A stretch of 64,000 nt of DNA from Vibrio sp. SCSIO 43135 (GCF_023716665.1 NZ_CP071860.1:1426001-1490000); one strand, 5' to 3'; shown: positions 1-9,728, counted from the stretch's first letter. The notes: generated by a model from the letters alone, not told the origin. Program-made: numbers and translations.

Positions 1-115
1 CAATGGTAACTTCACTGTGCTGTCTCTCGATGCATAGAGACGCAGCTTGCTCAAGGGCCAATTTACTTTGTTCGTTGAGCTTAGAAATAAGTGTTGGTAA
101 TTCAATACGGATCAT
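1..115 (-). CDS. tssH: TssH (ClpV) ATPase, N-terminal fragment cut by the window edge
   Basis: Only the first 38 codons are present; the gene runs off the left edge. The visible N-terminus begins MIRIELPTLISKLN and continues through CIERQHSEVT, which is the start of the ClpV N-domain. ClpV is a cytoplasmic hexameric AAA+ ATPase that disassembles the contracted TssB-TssC sheath so its subunits can be reused. The ATG at 115 has an AGGTG ribosome site 6 bases upstream and lies 27 bases after tssL in the same operon. The gene order tssL-tssH matches the V. cholerae cluster. The ATPase modules cannot be checked here. Confidence 0.88.
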   Translation of the reverse strand, partial: MIRIELPTLISKLNEQSKLALEQAASLCIERQHSEVTI

Positions 116-142
116 TTTGATCACCTAGCCTTGTTGTTATTA

Positions 143-916
143 TTAGAGTATTTGATTGAGTTGGTTAATGACGTCTGACGATTTGTTGTGAAGTAGGTAG
201 GAGTAGCCTAAAAACACACCTACCCAAACAACGACAAAGCCAACCAATATTGACCAAACGGGAATTTGTGTACTGAGTTTGTACTTAGACTTCACAACAT
301 GTTCCGTCGCTTTGGTAAGCTCTTGAGGCTGACGTTCCTCCAGGCCATTCAGCAGTTCGTATAATTTTTTAACGACTTTTTCTCGCTCACTGCTACCGTT
401 TTCCATTACTCGATATTTGCCTTCAAAGCCAAGCGTTAAACAGCGATAGATGAATTCCAGCAGTACCCGGTAACGGGTCGGCTCATTTTCTAACCGTCCT
501 AGGATGGTGAACACTTTCTCGCCTCCCCACGTTTCATCGTGGAAGCGAGACAACATTGAGTGCTCGGCCCAAACGCTAGACGCCCCCCAAGGCGTTCCCA
601 TCACCGACTCATCGAGAAATGCACAAAGTACATATCGGTAAGCCATTAGCACTGCGTGTTCATGGCCTTGCTCGGTGAGTTCTATTTCAATGGCTTTGAT
701 CTCTTCGACCGTCTGCTTGTAAATCGAGTCGATATTGTCACACTCAACTAAAGAGCGTACGCGTAAAGCCAAACCAAATAACGGCGTGGAAGCATCGATT
801 AACGGGTTATCGTTAAAGCCTCTGAGCTGGAACCAGTAGTCTTGATCGTGATTGATCTGTTCAACGTTATCGAACAGTAGCTCGTTGAATTTATTGTTAG
901 ATTGTGTCACATCCAT
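143..916 (-). CDS. tssL: TssL (DotU/IcmH family) T6SS membrane complex protein
   Basis: TssL is an inner membrane protein that joins TssM and TssJ in the trans-envelope complex of the type VI secretion system and contacts the baseplate through TssK. The 257-residue protein has the DotU-type cytoplasmic domain and a single C-terminal membrane segment at about residues 219-241 (from IPVWSILV to GYSYLL), followed by a short periplasmic tail. There is no OmpA-like peptidoglycan-binding extension, so this is the short form. It starts 2 bases after tssK, so the two are probably translationally linked. Confidence 0.92.
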   Translation of the reverse strand: MDVTQSNNKFNELLFDNVEQINHDQDYWFQLRGFNDNPLIDASTPLFGLALRVRSLVECDNIDSIYKQTVEEIKAIEIELTEQGHEHAVLMAYRYVLCAFLDESVMGTPWGASSVWAEHSMLSRFHDETWGGEKVFTILGRLENEPTRYRVLLEFIYRCLTLGFEGKYRVMENGSSEREKVVKKLYELLNGLEERQPQELTKATEHVVKSKYKLSTQIPVWSILVGFVVVWVGVFLGYSYLLHNKSSDVINQLNQIL

Positions 917-918
917 GA

Positions 919-2253
919 TTAACTCCTTACAGCCCAGAACTGCAGTTCAAGATCTTCAAACACACCCGCGATGTGGAACGCAAAACCACTAGAGTTCTCG
1001 AGTGCATTCCACGCAGCGCTGGTTTTGTCTAACTGGTAATAGGTGTAACCCGCATGGTAAGGCAGCTGCCTCGGAGCCACAGGTAATGGCGTTAGTGGAA
1101 TACCTGGGAGCTGAAGCGATATAAGGTCACGGATTTTCTCGACCGATGACACCTTAGTTTGCTGGCTAAACAGGCGCTTGATTTCTTCGAGAGGCATCTT
1201 CGCCTTAACCGCCACAATGAACTCGGCGCTACCTAGTAACTGCGGGTCTTGTAACGGAGCAACCATCAAGCCGTATTTACGTTTATCAAGCTGAATAGCC
1301 ACTGCTCGAGGCTCGAGCACAATGCTTAAACTCTGACGCAAATAACGAATTAACGGCCAGAATGTTTCAGTTGGCATATCGTGGTTGTAGCTAGGAATGC
1401 TCGGAGGCAAACGACTTTCATCCGTAAAGGTGGCAAGCTCACCGCTTACGCCTGCTAAAGACTCAAATAAGCGCTCAGGGTGAAGAGAACGTAACTCAGC
1501 TAAATGATGCATTTGCGGCTGAAGTTTATTCAGTGCTTGAAGTAGCATGAAATCTGATACATCAGCGACTCCACCCTGATTCGGTGAACCAAGACGTTGA
1601 GCAATGTTCTTCGCTCTTTCACGCATTAGTCCAGATATTTCATTCACAAAGCGATGAAGCGGCGCATGACATGTGACATCTAGATTACAAGGGATAAAGT
1701 CCGGGTCTAACACCACGCTACCATCTGGTCGTTTTTCCAAAATACGCGCGATAGCAATGGAGGCATATGAACTGCGGTCTTCTCTCTCAAGCATTAATTG
1801 CATGCGGACAGGAGAGACATCAATGGTCGTCATATCCCCTTGCATAGTATGGACATCACGCACTTCCTGTCGACGAGACTGATAGCGCCCTGTCCCACGT
1901 TCCTCAGGCCAATCAACCTCAAGTAGGGACTCGCTGCGCAAAGGAATCGCTAGGTAGACCAACTGGTTAGCCAGTGAAGCATCATCAATTTCAATTGCCT
2001 CAGGCAGAGTATCTTCCTGAGGAATTCGAAAAACAGTGCCGTCTGGCATGATGCCGACAGCTCGCTCTATGGCAATACGACCAAATGACAAATATTCAGG
2101 GTTAAGTGATAGCTCTGAAACGCCATATAGGTATTTGTTGGCTGAACGAATGCGCTCATCCACGTGATATTCAAAATATCTCTGTTGCTGCTGGAAATGT
2201 TGCGGTTTGATAAACAAGCCTTCATTCCAAATAACACGATTTCGGGCAAACAT
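919..2253 (-). CDS. tssK: TssK baseplate protein
   Basis: TssK is the cytoplasmic trimeric adaptor that links the T6SS baseplate (TssE-F-G) to the membrane complex. The 444-residue length is normal for the family. The opening NRVIWNEGLFIKPQHFQQQQRYFE is the conserved N-terminal signature, with the typical pattern W-x-E-G-L-F-x-x-P-Q-H-F. The gene sits 4 bases after tssJ and 2 bases before tssL. I see no frame break. Identification is by family resemblance and operon position, and both agree. Confidence 0.95.
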   Translation of the reverse strand: MFARNRVIWNEGLFIKPQHFQQQQRYFEYHVDERIRSANKYLYGVSELSLNPEYLSFGRIAIERAVGIMPDGTVFRIPQEDTLPEAIEIDDASLANQLVYLAIPLRSESLLEVDWPEERGTGRYQSRRQEVRDVHTMQGDMTTIDVSPVRMQLMLEREDRSSYASIAIARILEKRPDGSVVLDPDFIPCNLDVTCHAPLHRFVNEISGLMRERAKNIAQRLGSPNQGGVADVSDFMLLQALNKLQPQMHHLAELRSLHPERLFESLAGVSGELATFTDESRLPPSIPSYNHDMPTETFWPLIRYLRQSLSIVLEPRAVAIQLDKRKYGLMVAPLQDPQLLGSAEFIVAVKAKMPLEEIKRLFSQQTKVSSVEKIRDLISLQLPGIPLTPLPVAPRQLPYHAGYTYYQLDKTSAAWNALENSSGFAFHIAGVFEDLELQFWAVRS

Positions 2254-2257
2254 TAAA

Positions 2258-2737
2258 TTACTCCACTCGTTCGAGTTTCACGTCGTAGTCTTTAAAATAC
2301 ATAAGCAGGTGATACTCACGTCCTTTGTTCAGTACTTTGACTGCCTTTTTCCACTCACTCAGTTCTGGCTCGGAGAAATGGGCCATGACACCGATGTATC
2401 TGGTGTCTTCGTCAATCTCGAAAGCATTAACGAACTTGAACTGACCTGGAGTGATCACATAGTCATAGATTTCAACAAAGTTACTCTTGAGCGCTTTCCT
2501 GTAATCGGCTTTGATTTGGTCATAGTCCGCCGACATAAACATTGAGTCATCTTTCAACTCAAAGACTTGGACCTCAATAGGGGCTGCCTCCCCCCATAAA
2601 TTAGGGTTGGTGCCTTCGTCACTCAAAATGCTAAAAGTGACTTTCGTCGGCTGTTCGCTAGGGTTGTATTGCTCTGAAGAACTGCTGCAGCCCACGAGGA
2701 CCAATAACGTCGCCAGAAAAAGTCCATACCACTTCAC
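2258..2737 (-). CDS. tssJ: TssJ outer membrane lipoprotein of the T6SS
   Basis: TssJ is an outer membrane lipoprotein facing the periplasm that anchors TssM. The protein is 159 residues. It starts with a lipoprotein signal peptide of 16 residues ending in the lipobox L-V-G-C, so Cys17 would be lipidated. The following Ser-rich stretch lacks an Asp at position +2, which fits outer membrane sorting. The rest is a small beta domain typical of the family. It lies 2 bases after the FHA gene and 4 bases before tssK. Confidence 0.92.
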   Translation of the reverse strand: MKWYGLFLATLLVLVGCSSSSEQYNPSEQPTKVTFSILSDEGTNPNLWGEAAPIEVQVFELKDDSMFMSADYDQIKADYRKALKSNFVEIYDYVITPGQFKFVNAFEIDEDTRYIGVMAHFSEPELSEWKKAVKVLNKGREYHLLMYFKDYDVKLERVE

Positions 2738-2739
2738 AA

Positions 2740-4194
2740 TTACAACTCCGCTTGAAGTTCTCGTATCTTCTTGTCGTAAGACTGCTCAAAAATCTCCCAG
2801 AACAGTTTTTCAAACCCTTGCTGACGATTCGAAGTCAGTTCTTGGTAGTAGTTGCAGTACATATTCCACGCCCAAGACTCGCCAGATTGCTCGACTTGGT
2901 TGGTTTTGCGCTTGTAATTATTGAATCGCTTCAAAAGCACTTCTGGTGAAAAGGCCTGCAAGATCTGGTTTAACGCTTCAGAAGTTGCATGCTGCATTGC
3001 ATCATTATGGTTGCGAACATTTTCCAAACTTTCAGATATCGCCGCAGGTGCAGACAAGTGAACAAGACTTTTTTCCGAGTCGTACATAGTTCTTACCGTC
3101 TCTTCATACGACAAGCCTAGACGCAGAGGGTTATCTTCAATGGGTTGTAAGTTACGGTTAACTACCCCAAATCGGCCATTACCTACCTGTGCGTGTAAGT
3201 CCAACAAACCTTTAATGCATGACTGTAGCGATTCGCCAATCTCTTCTGATAAGAAGTGCAGTTTGGTCATATCATCAGAGTCACTTACTTCCACACCAAG
3301 CCCTGTTAGCATCGGGCCTGTTAGCAAATGGTTTGATGTGCCTGTTGATAGCGAACTCGCTGCAGGTGCAAGTGGCTCACCTTGATAGGATTTTGCTACT
3401 TCCTCTTCTAAAAGATCTAAAACCTTGTCGTCCATTCCTAAGCCCTCTGAAACGTTACTTTGATTATTTTGATTGATGGGTGTTTGAGGCTCAGTAGCTG
3501 GCTTTTTAGCCTTGCGCTTACCAAACCCTAATATGTTCTTGAGTCGTATCGACGATGTCATTTCGTACTCACTGTCCGCTTGCGGGGTAAAATCGAGCTT
3601 ACTTTCATACTGAGTCGGCTCGGTATAAGTGGGGTCTTCTGGTTGCTCGGTATTGTGTAGCTCGTAGTCGTCAGACAATAAGTCGTCTTTTTTTACTGCT
3701 TGAGCCGTTATTGCATCTAATGCACTCAGAGGGTCGCTACTCTTAGCCATAGGGTTATCACCGGTAACCTTCGGGGCTTCACCATCTTCCAATAAGTCAA
3801 TTCGCTCGTTTTCAAACAGCTGCTCTAACGCACCTTCAGTGAGAGCTAGATCTTGTGCTCCATCACCCAGATGTACTTTTATTTGATACGCTCCGATGGT
3901 CAGCACATCTTTATTTTGCAATTTAGCTAGGCGATCTTTGCCTATCGGCATGCTGGCACTATTGATGTACGTATGCCCACTGGTATCGCGGACACAAAAA
4001 GCACCATCAAACAACACAATTTCACAGTGGTTCGCTTTTACATCACCCCGTGCATCTTTTAAGTGCCACTGATTAGTTGCGGAGGAACCAATCACACCAC
4101 CAGTCTTGTCAAACACGCATTGCGGCGACAAACCTGAATCCAGAAGGTGGACGTTAGATACAACCATCGATATAGATTGTTGAGCTGAGTTCAT
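2740..4194 (-). CDS. fha: FHA-domain T6SS accessory protein (Fha/TagH, VasC-like)
   Basis: The 484-residue cytoplasmic protein has an N-terminal forkhead-associated domain at about residues 25-105. The usual signature is visible: G-x-I-G-S at about 33-37, N-H-C at about 55-57, and T-Y-I-N at about 75-78. A long acidic linker follows, then a C-terminal T6SS FHA-type domain. FHA domains bind phosphothreonine, and in some T6SSs they act in post-translational activation. No Ser/Thr kinase or phosphatase gene is in the visible part, although it could lie beyond the left edge. The position between tssG and tssJ matches V. cholerae. Confidence 0.88.
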   Translation of the reverse strand: MNSAQQSISMVVSNVHLLDSGLSPQCVFDKTGGVIGSSATNQWHLKDARGDVKANHCEIVLFDGAFCVRDTSGHTYINSASMPIGKDRLAKLQNKDVLTIGAYQIKVHLGDGAQDLALTEGALEQLFENERIDLLEDGEAPKVTGDNPMAKSSDPLSALDAITAQAVKKDDLLSDDYELHNTEQPEDPTYTEPTQYESKLDFTPQADSEYEMTSSIRLKNILGFGKRKAKKPATEPQTPINQNNQSNVSEGLGMDDKVLDLLEEEVAKSYQGEPLAPAASSLSTGTSNHLLTGPMLTGLGVEVSDSDDMTKLHFLSEEIGESLQSCIKGLLDLHAQVGNGRFGVVNRNLQPIEDNPLRLGLSYEETVRTMYDSEKSLVHLSAPAAISESLENVRNHNDAMQHATSEALNQILQAFSPEVLLKRFNNYKRKTNQVEQSGESWAWNMYCNYYQELTSNRQQGFEKLFWEIFEQSYDKKIRELQAEL

Positions 4195-4197
4195 TTG

Positions 4198-5208
4198 TTA
4201 CTGCCTCACTTGAATGGTGACTGACTGTTCATCCGGACCTTGGCCTAAAAAGCTGGTCCACCCGAGCGCAACTGCACTGTTTTTGTTAAAGCTCATTGTC
4301 GGTGTTTGTTCTTCCAGCATTTTTAGTTCTATGTCGTAGGCCATTTGCTCTCGTAGAATAAATTCGACTAATTTACACAGCGGCTGATATTCCTTGCCGG
4401 AAGGTAGGAAGTCCGAAAAACGCTCTTTGGTCAGGCCACTGATACACACAGTGAACTTACCGTTCACATCAGTAACACTATCTCCAATCACCGTGTCACA
4501 ACCTAAACTGCCGTTTTGAAGCCCCAGCGCCATTTTTTGTTGTTCATCAATCAATACCTTTCTTTGCACCCATTGCTTTATTGTCACGTCAGGCAACTCG
4601 AAGCAGTGGGAGATAATCCCCGCGACCACTGATGGTGAGCGACTCCTTCCGGCTAAGACACCTGAGTAAGCCAGCATCTTGCACCAATTGATTGGCGTTT
4701 CGCCTCTTAGGTGAGGATCTGCTAACCCCACTAGGGCAAACAGCTGTGCTGAAAACTGGTCTTCTGCGCCTTCAGAAAAGCGGATGTAGTATCGATACTT
4801 ACGCCAAATTCGGTACACAAGGTTGATCAATCGATTATTGAAGAAATCAAGGAATGGACGCTTCATTCCTCCTTCTTCTTCATTGACCAGTTGCTCCAAA
4901 ATAAACCCTGGCAACGGAGATTGTGACCCCGTCAAACCAAAGAAATTAGTTTCGAGCAGCATGCGTTGTTCGCTGCTCGATAAAGAGTGAATGTCAGCCG
5001 GCGAGAAGCCTAAACTAGGATTGGCACTGAACACCAAATCGCAATCGCGCTCCCAAAGCTCAGCTTCTGGTTCTATTCCTTTTTGCTTAAGCAACAACTC
5101 CACTAGCGGGTAAAAGCTGTATTCACGAATGTCCGTTTGCTCAATCCGACCTTCTGCCTCATCACGGGCACTTAGATCAGCGGCTGCATTCCAATCTGAG
5201 TTCCCCAT
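4198..5208 (-). CDS. tssG: TssG baseplate wedge protein
   Basis: TssG, with TssF and TssE, forms the wedge of the T6SS baseplate on which the sheath polymerises. The protein is 336 residues, usual for the family, and ends in the typical LGWTSFLGQ region. Its ATG lies 37 bases inside the end of tssF, so the two are probably co-translated, fitting the fixed TssF-TssG stoichiometry. The start at 5208 is supported by a GAGA ribosome site 7 bases upstream. Confidence 0.93.
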   Translation of the reverse strand: MGNSDWNAAADLSARDEAEGRIEQTDIREYSFYPLVELLLKQKGIEPEAELWERDCDLVFSANPSLGFSPADIHSLSSSEQRMLLETNFFGLTGSQSPLPGFILEQLVNEEEGGMKRPFLDFFNNRLINLVYRIWRKYRYYIRFSEGAEDQFSAQLFALVGLADPHLRGETPINWCKMLAYSGVLAGRSRSPSVVAGIISHCFELPDVTIKQWVQRKVLIDEQQKMALGLQNGSLGCDTVIGDSVTDVNGKFTVCISGLTKERFSDFLPSGKEYQPLCKLVEFILREQMAYDIELKMLEEQTPTMSFNKNSAVALGWTSFLGQGPDEQSVTIQVRQ

Positions 5209-6944
5209 GTATAGGTCTCTTTATTCGTTGTGTTGACTACCACCAACTCATGGAATGAGTTGATACTGGCGTAAAGGGCAAAGAATCGGCTCAAAACAGT
5301 GCCAAATAGATATAGGTCGCCTTCTGAAGCGAAGCAGTTTTGGTCGATATGTATCGTCGATGCGAGACCTCTTACCGGCATTCCACGCAACAGTTTGTCG
5401 ACTGGCTTGGATTCTATTTTTACTAGACCCTCTAGGCGCTTTCGTCCAACACGCTCTGCTTGACGATCAACCAATGCTTTAAAATCATAAGCACGTAAAA
5501 TACTGCTCAAGGCATCTTTAGATAGTAACGACAAATAGTTAAGCGACAGATTCGAGATCAAAGTCCACAGTAAACTGCCATCAAGTACCGGACGTAAAGA
5601 CTGTGTTGGAGGCGTGATGTTCGCAAACGATGCATAAGGCGGAGATGTATCTGTAGGCTCACAGATATCGCCGACACTTAGTTCAACTGGTAGTTGTCTG
5701 TTAGAGCACATCATCTTCAATGACACAGCTTCATCGACATCTATGCATTGGGTTTCGTCACCACGCACAAATGAAATGAAATGGTCAAATCCGTCGCCCC
5801 TTATGCTCTCTTTGACTCGAACACGGTAATACAAGGCTTCTCGATTCCTGACTCTTTCTATCTCATGCTGGAAACTTTCAAAAGAAGAATACTGGCGTTT
5901 AAGGCCACGGATTCGTTGGCCACTGCTCTGGCTGCTATCTTGCCAACCAAATACGTTATCTACGCTAAAAATCTCATAGTGAGCAGGGTAACGGCTCGAC
6001 GGTGCGATACGATACTCTGTGCGCTTGCCTGTTAAATCTATTGGATCAGCGTCATGCTCAAACAGGTTTACCACAGGTACACAATACAATTGGAAGCTCT
6101 CTTTCCTAACCCGCACATCTGTAGGTAGGGTTTTAGAGAAACGAATTTTCAGTGAAAATTTACCCGACAAAGAAGCGGGTAATGCAGACTTAAGCCTTGA
6201 GACATCGACAAACTGGAACGCTTCCGGAAATGACAAATACTCCTGAAGAATACGATAGCCTTCATAGACATTCGAAGGGTAAGGCAGTAAGCCATCATTT
6301 GACTCGAATCCAACAGTAGAGAAAGCGTCTTGTGGTACTTTGAATTCGGTACCATTTGCTTCAACGACAATGCTATCAAGATAGTGATTCAGCCAGAGGT
6401 ATAGCATTTGCGAGCTGTACTTATCTCCGCCAAGGTAAAAGCGAAGTGAATCCAAGCCAACCTCTCCGGCGGTCAAGTCTCCCGATACGTTCAGCGCAAT
6501 TTCTACCACAGTACTTTCACGAGAGTGGTGAGCGGTAACGTCTTCGCATATCACCGGATAAAGCTGAACATCACGACAAGTGGTGAAGTGACATTTGGTT
6601 CCAAAAACAGGTTTGCTGTCTAACTGAGTGCCTTTTTCAATGCAATGCCTCGCACTCACACTTCTTTCTGGTGTGAACTGAACAATACTCATGCTCGGCA
6701 CTGGCCTCAAGTAGTTCGGCCACAGCATATTGATGATGGAGTGAGTTAACTCGGGAAACTCATCTTCTACTTTTTCACGTAATCGACCAGTAAGGAACGC
6801 AAAGCCTTCTAGTAAGCGCTCGACATCCGGGTCGGTCGTTTTACAGTGTAAAAAACGAGTTAACTGGGGGTGCAGCTCAGTAAACTCTTTCCCTTGTTCT
6901 TTTAGGAACGAAAGTTCTTCTCTGAAATACTTGTCATGAGTCAT
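5172..6944 (-). CDS. tssF: TssF baseplate wedge protein
   Basis: TssF is the largest wedge protein of the T6SS baseplate. The 590-residue protein begins with the conserved YFREELSFLKEQGKEF pattern and continues with the family hallmark R-L-L-E-G-F-A-F-L-T-G at about residues 42-54. The reading frame is intact. It is 2 bases downstream of tssE and overlaps tssG by 37 bases, as in many clusters where tssF and tssG are fused in expression. Confidence 0.95.
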   Translation of the reverse strand: MTHDKYFREELSFLKEQGKEFTELHPQLTRFLHCKTTDPDVERLLEGFAFLTGRLREKVEDEFPELTHSIINMLWPNYLRPVPSMSIVQFTPERSVSARHCIEKGTQLDSKPVFGTKCHFTTCRDVQLYPVICEDVTAHHSRESTVVEIALNVSGDLTAGEVGLDSLRFYLGGDKYSSQMLYLWLNHYLDSIVVEANGTEFKVPQDAFSTVGFESNDGLLPYPSNVYEGYRILQEYLSFPEAFQFVDVSRLKSALPASLSGKFSLKIRFSKTLPTDVRVRKESFQLYCVPVVNLFEHDADPIDLTGKRTEYRIAPSSRYPAHYEIFSVDNVFGWQDSSQSSGQRIRGLKRQYSSFESFQHEIERVRNREALYYRVRVKESIRGDGFDHFISFVRGDETQCIDVDEAVSLKMMCSNRQLPVELSVGDICEPTDTSPPYASFANITPPTQSLRPVLDGSLLWTLISNLSLNYLSLLSKDALSSILRAYDFKALVDRQAERVGRKRLEGLVKIESKPVDKLLRGMPVRGLASTIHIDQNCFASEGDLYLFGTVLSRFFALYASINSFHELVVVNTTNKETYTWGTQIGMQPLI

Positions 6945-6946
6945 GA

Positions 6947-7378
6947 CTAATACACTCTGTACTTACGGTTCTGGTCCAACATCAGTTGCAGCTGCACACG
7001 CTGGTGCAAGGCATCACAATTGAGTTCAGCGAATATCTGAAATTTCAAATTCATACCCAATTCGGAGCTAGAACGCACTTCGATTTTAGCCAGCCTTGGC
7101 TCGTATACTTCCAAGCAAGATTGGATAGCAATTCTAATGCGTAGCGATAGATCCATGGTGTCGAGCGTTGCATCGTTGAAGTCAATCAGGCCTAACAACG
7201 GGGCACTTTGAGCTCCACCTATTCGGGTATTAAGAATGTTGGATACGTTTCGTTTTATTGAATCAAGTACATCACCTAGTTCCGGCCCACGGGTCAACGA
7301 AATAGGTTTAGCATCGGCTTCCAAGCGTTCTAGGAAGCCGACACCAAAAGCACTCTCTTCAGGTGCTAGGTATGTCAT
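6947..7378 (-). CDS. tssE: TssE, gp25-like baseplate protein
   Basis: TssE is homologous to phage T4 gp25 and starts sheath assembly at the baseplate. The 143-residue protein has the N-terminal gp25-like segment (GFLERLEAD at about 14-22) and the conserved region LLGLIDFND at about 62-70, then a C-terminal domain with the EPRL motif (about 92-95). It lies 4 bases after tssC and 2 bases before tssF. Confidence 0.9.
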   Translation of the reverse strand: MTYLAPEESAFGVGFLERLEADAKPISLTRGPELGDVLDSIKRNVSNILNTRIGGAQSAPLLGLIDFNDATLDTMDLSLRIRIAIQSCLEVYEPRLAKIEVRSSSELGMNLKFQIFAELNCDALHQRVQLQLMLDQNRKYRVY

Positions 7379-7382
7379 AAAG

Positions 7383-8857
7383 TTATGCCTGATCTAGACG
7401 ACCAACTAATGACAACTCAAAGTTTGCACCCATGTACTTGAAGTGCGGACGCACTGCTAGAGACACTTGGTACCAACCTGGATCACCCTCAACATCCAAT
7501 ACTTCGATTTTCGCAGCACGAAGTGGACGACGGCTACGTACATCCGCTGGCGGGTTTTCTTGATCCGCAACGTATTGTTTGATCCAACCATTGAGCTCGC
7601 GCTCAAGGTCTTGGCGTTCTTTCCAAGAACCAATCTGCTCGCGCTGTAGTACTTTCACATAGTGCGCAAGGCGGTTGATGATCATCATGTACGGTAGTTG
7701 AGTACCTAACTTATAGTTAGTTTCCGCTTCTTTGCCTTCTTTGGTATTAGGGAATACTTTCGGCTTTTGAACCGAGTTTGCCGAGAAGAAAGAGGCGTTG
7801 TCACTTCCTTTACGCATTGTTAGCGCAATGAAGCCCTCTTCTGCAAGTTCGAACTCTTTACGGTCTGTCACTAGAACTTCTGTCGGGATCTTACTTTGGA
7901 GCGCGCCCATAGATTCGAATACATGAACCGGAAGATCTTCAACTGCACCACCACTTTGTGGGCCAATAATGTTTGGACACCAACGGTACTTAGCAAAACT
8001 GTCTGTTAAACGTGTTGCGAATGCGAATGCGGTGTTACCCCACAGGTAGTGCTCGTGAGAAGCGCTTACGTTTTCGGTGTAGTTAAATGATTTGATTGGA
8101 TTTTCTGTTGGGTCGTAAGGAACACGCAGCAAGAAGCGAGGCGCTGTTAGACCAAGGTAACGTGCATCTTCAGACTCACGTAGAGAGCGCCACTTAGTGT
8201 ACTTAGGACTTTCGAAAGTAGACTTTAGACTTTTAGGTTTGGTAATTCTTCGAAAGAATCGATACCAAAGAATTCGGGAGCAACGCTAGAAATAAATGGT
8301 GCATGTGCCATTGCACCTAATGCGCCCATGTACTGAAGCAGTTTCATGTCTGGAGTTGAAGGAGTGAAGGCATAGTTACCTATCATTGCACCAACAGGCT
8401 CACCACCAAACTGACCATAGCCTGAAGAGTAAACGTGTTTGTACAAACCCGACTGTGCAGTTTCAGGTGCAAATTCAAAGTCGTCTAACAACTCTTCTTT
8501 GGTCACATGAAGAAGTTCTAGCTTGTTGTTTTCACGAAAATCAGTACGGTCAACGAGCAATTTTAGACCACGCCACGAAGACTCCATTTGCTGGAATGAT
8601 TCGTTGTGTAAGATTTCGTCCATCTGTGAACTGATCTTCTTATCCAACTCAACCAACATTTGGTCAACCAGAGATTTATTTACTGGCTCCGCTGATTTAT
8701 TGTTACCAATCAGATTTTCAATAAACGCCGCGACACCTTTTTTAGCAATATCGTATCCCTCTTCATTTGGAGTAATACGAGTTTGCGCCATGATTTCTTC
8801 AAGTAAGCCGCCTTGCTCGAGAGGGGCTCTTTCGAGTACAGATTCCGTTGTGGACAT
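7383..8857 (-). pseudogene. tssC: TssC (VipB) large sheath subunit, frameshifted
   Basis: TssC pairs with TssB to build the contractile sheath. The N-terminal part (8225-8857, 210 residues) and the C-terminal part (from about 8229 down to 7383) lie in different frames. Reading on the minus strand, the first frame ends EELPNLK-V-stop. The next frame supplies LKSTFESPKYTKWRSLRESE, the normal continuation in this family. Adding one A after AAAG restores PNLKDLKS and gives about 491 residues, the usual size. So there is a single one-base deletion between 8229 and 8230. Start ATG 8857 has AGGA 7 bases upstream. This is either a real null mutation or a sequence error; the restored site would read GATC. 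Confidence 0.93.
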
Positions 8858-8905
8858 GTGTGATTCCTAGTTCTAAAAATAACGAGTGTTACAAGTCAAG
8901 CAAGG

Positions 8906-9415
8906 TTAAGCTTGAGGCTCTTCTTCTGGGTTGCTAACGAGGTTTAGCTCTGATAGCAACTTCTCACGTGATTCTTCTGAGTTCAAAATGTCTTGTAGAC
9001 GATCTCTGAACGCAGGAATGTTGCCTAACGGGCCTTTAAGCGCCACTAAGGCTTCACGCAATTCAATCAATTTTTTTAGTTCTGGAACTTGTTCCGCAAC
9101 AGAATCAGGAGCGAAATCTGCTAAAGATTTAAAGTTCAATTCGATCGGTAGTTCATCTTCAGGGTTATCTGATAGCTTGTTTCCGACCGTTGCCGAGATC
9201 TTTAATTCGCTTTCGCGCATTACAGACTCGAAATTGTTCTTGTCTACTGAAACGGTTTCCCTTTCCTCAACTGGCGTTTCTTCGGTATGACCTTTAAAGT
9301 CACCGACAATAAGCGTTTTGAGAGGCAGTTCTATTTCAGCTTGGGAATCCCCAGTAGCAGGAATATATTTAATGTTAATTCGCTCTTTAGGAGCGACACT
9401 TCCTTCTTTAGACAT
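8906..9415 (-). CDS. tssB: TssB (VipA) small sheath subunit
   Basis: TssB is the small subunit of the T6SS contractile sheath. The 169-residue protein shows the typical ERINIKYIPATGDSQAEIEL opening and LKTLIVGDF strand at about residues 32-40, followed by helical regions including LKSLADFAPDSV. The ATG at 9415 has GGAG 7 bases upstream. It is the first core gene of the operon. A 313-base AT-rich gap separates it from the Sel1 gene, so it may have its own promoter. A 48-base gap separates it from tssC. Confidence 0.95.
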   Translation of the reverse strand: MSKEGSVAPKERINIKYIPATGDSQAEIELPLKTLIVGDFKGHTEETPVEERETVSVDKNNFESVMRESELKISATVGNKLSDNPEDELPIELNFKSLADFAPDSVAEQVPELKKLIELREALVALKGPLGNIPAFRDRLQDILNSEESREKLLSELNLVSNPEEEPQA

Positions 9416-9728
9416 TTAACGTCTCCAATACCTATACTTAACGTTGCTGTAAATAACCAAGAAATTGATAGTTATCTCAGTTAGAAATAGTAAATTAGTT
9501 TTCTTTAATAATTGACTTAATTGTTATTATTAATATTTAAGCCGAGTCAATTATTGATAAATTTATATTTTATAATTTATTTATGATCAATTTAATGACA
9601 GAGCCGGAGTCTATATATTTAAATATATAAAACACACAGGCCACACCAAGAAGTTTGATCTTGATCCAATAAAAAAGCACTATTACAAACCTGAGGAAAT
9701 ACGTAATAAGAAAGCATTCATGAAGAAA
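9416..9728. other. AT-rich intergenic region upstream of tssB with two inverted repeats
   Basis: This 313-base gap probably carries the tssB promoter (minus strand) and the end of the Sel1 transcript. It contains an 11-bp perfect inverted repeat, AATAATTGACT at 9507-9517 and AGTCAATTATT at 9545-9555, separated by 27 bases. It also contains an 18-bp palindrome, TATATATTTAAATATATA, at 9612-9629. I found no sigma-54 type GG-N10-GC element and no credible gene. Confidence 0.5.
9507..9555. repeat. Inverted repeat upstream of tssB
   Basis: Perfect 11-bp arms (AATAATTGACT / AGTCAATTATT) flank a 27-base AT-rich loop about 90-140 bases upstream of the tssB start. It could be a split operator or a weak stem. 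There is no run of T directly after either arm, so it is not an obvious terminator. Confidence 0.5.

Noticed and set aside
8386..8870. Plus-strand open frames opposite tssC
   Set aside because: They are the antisense of the tssC coding sequence, have no ribosome sites and no family resemblance.
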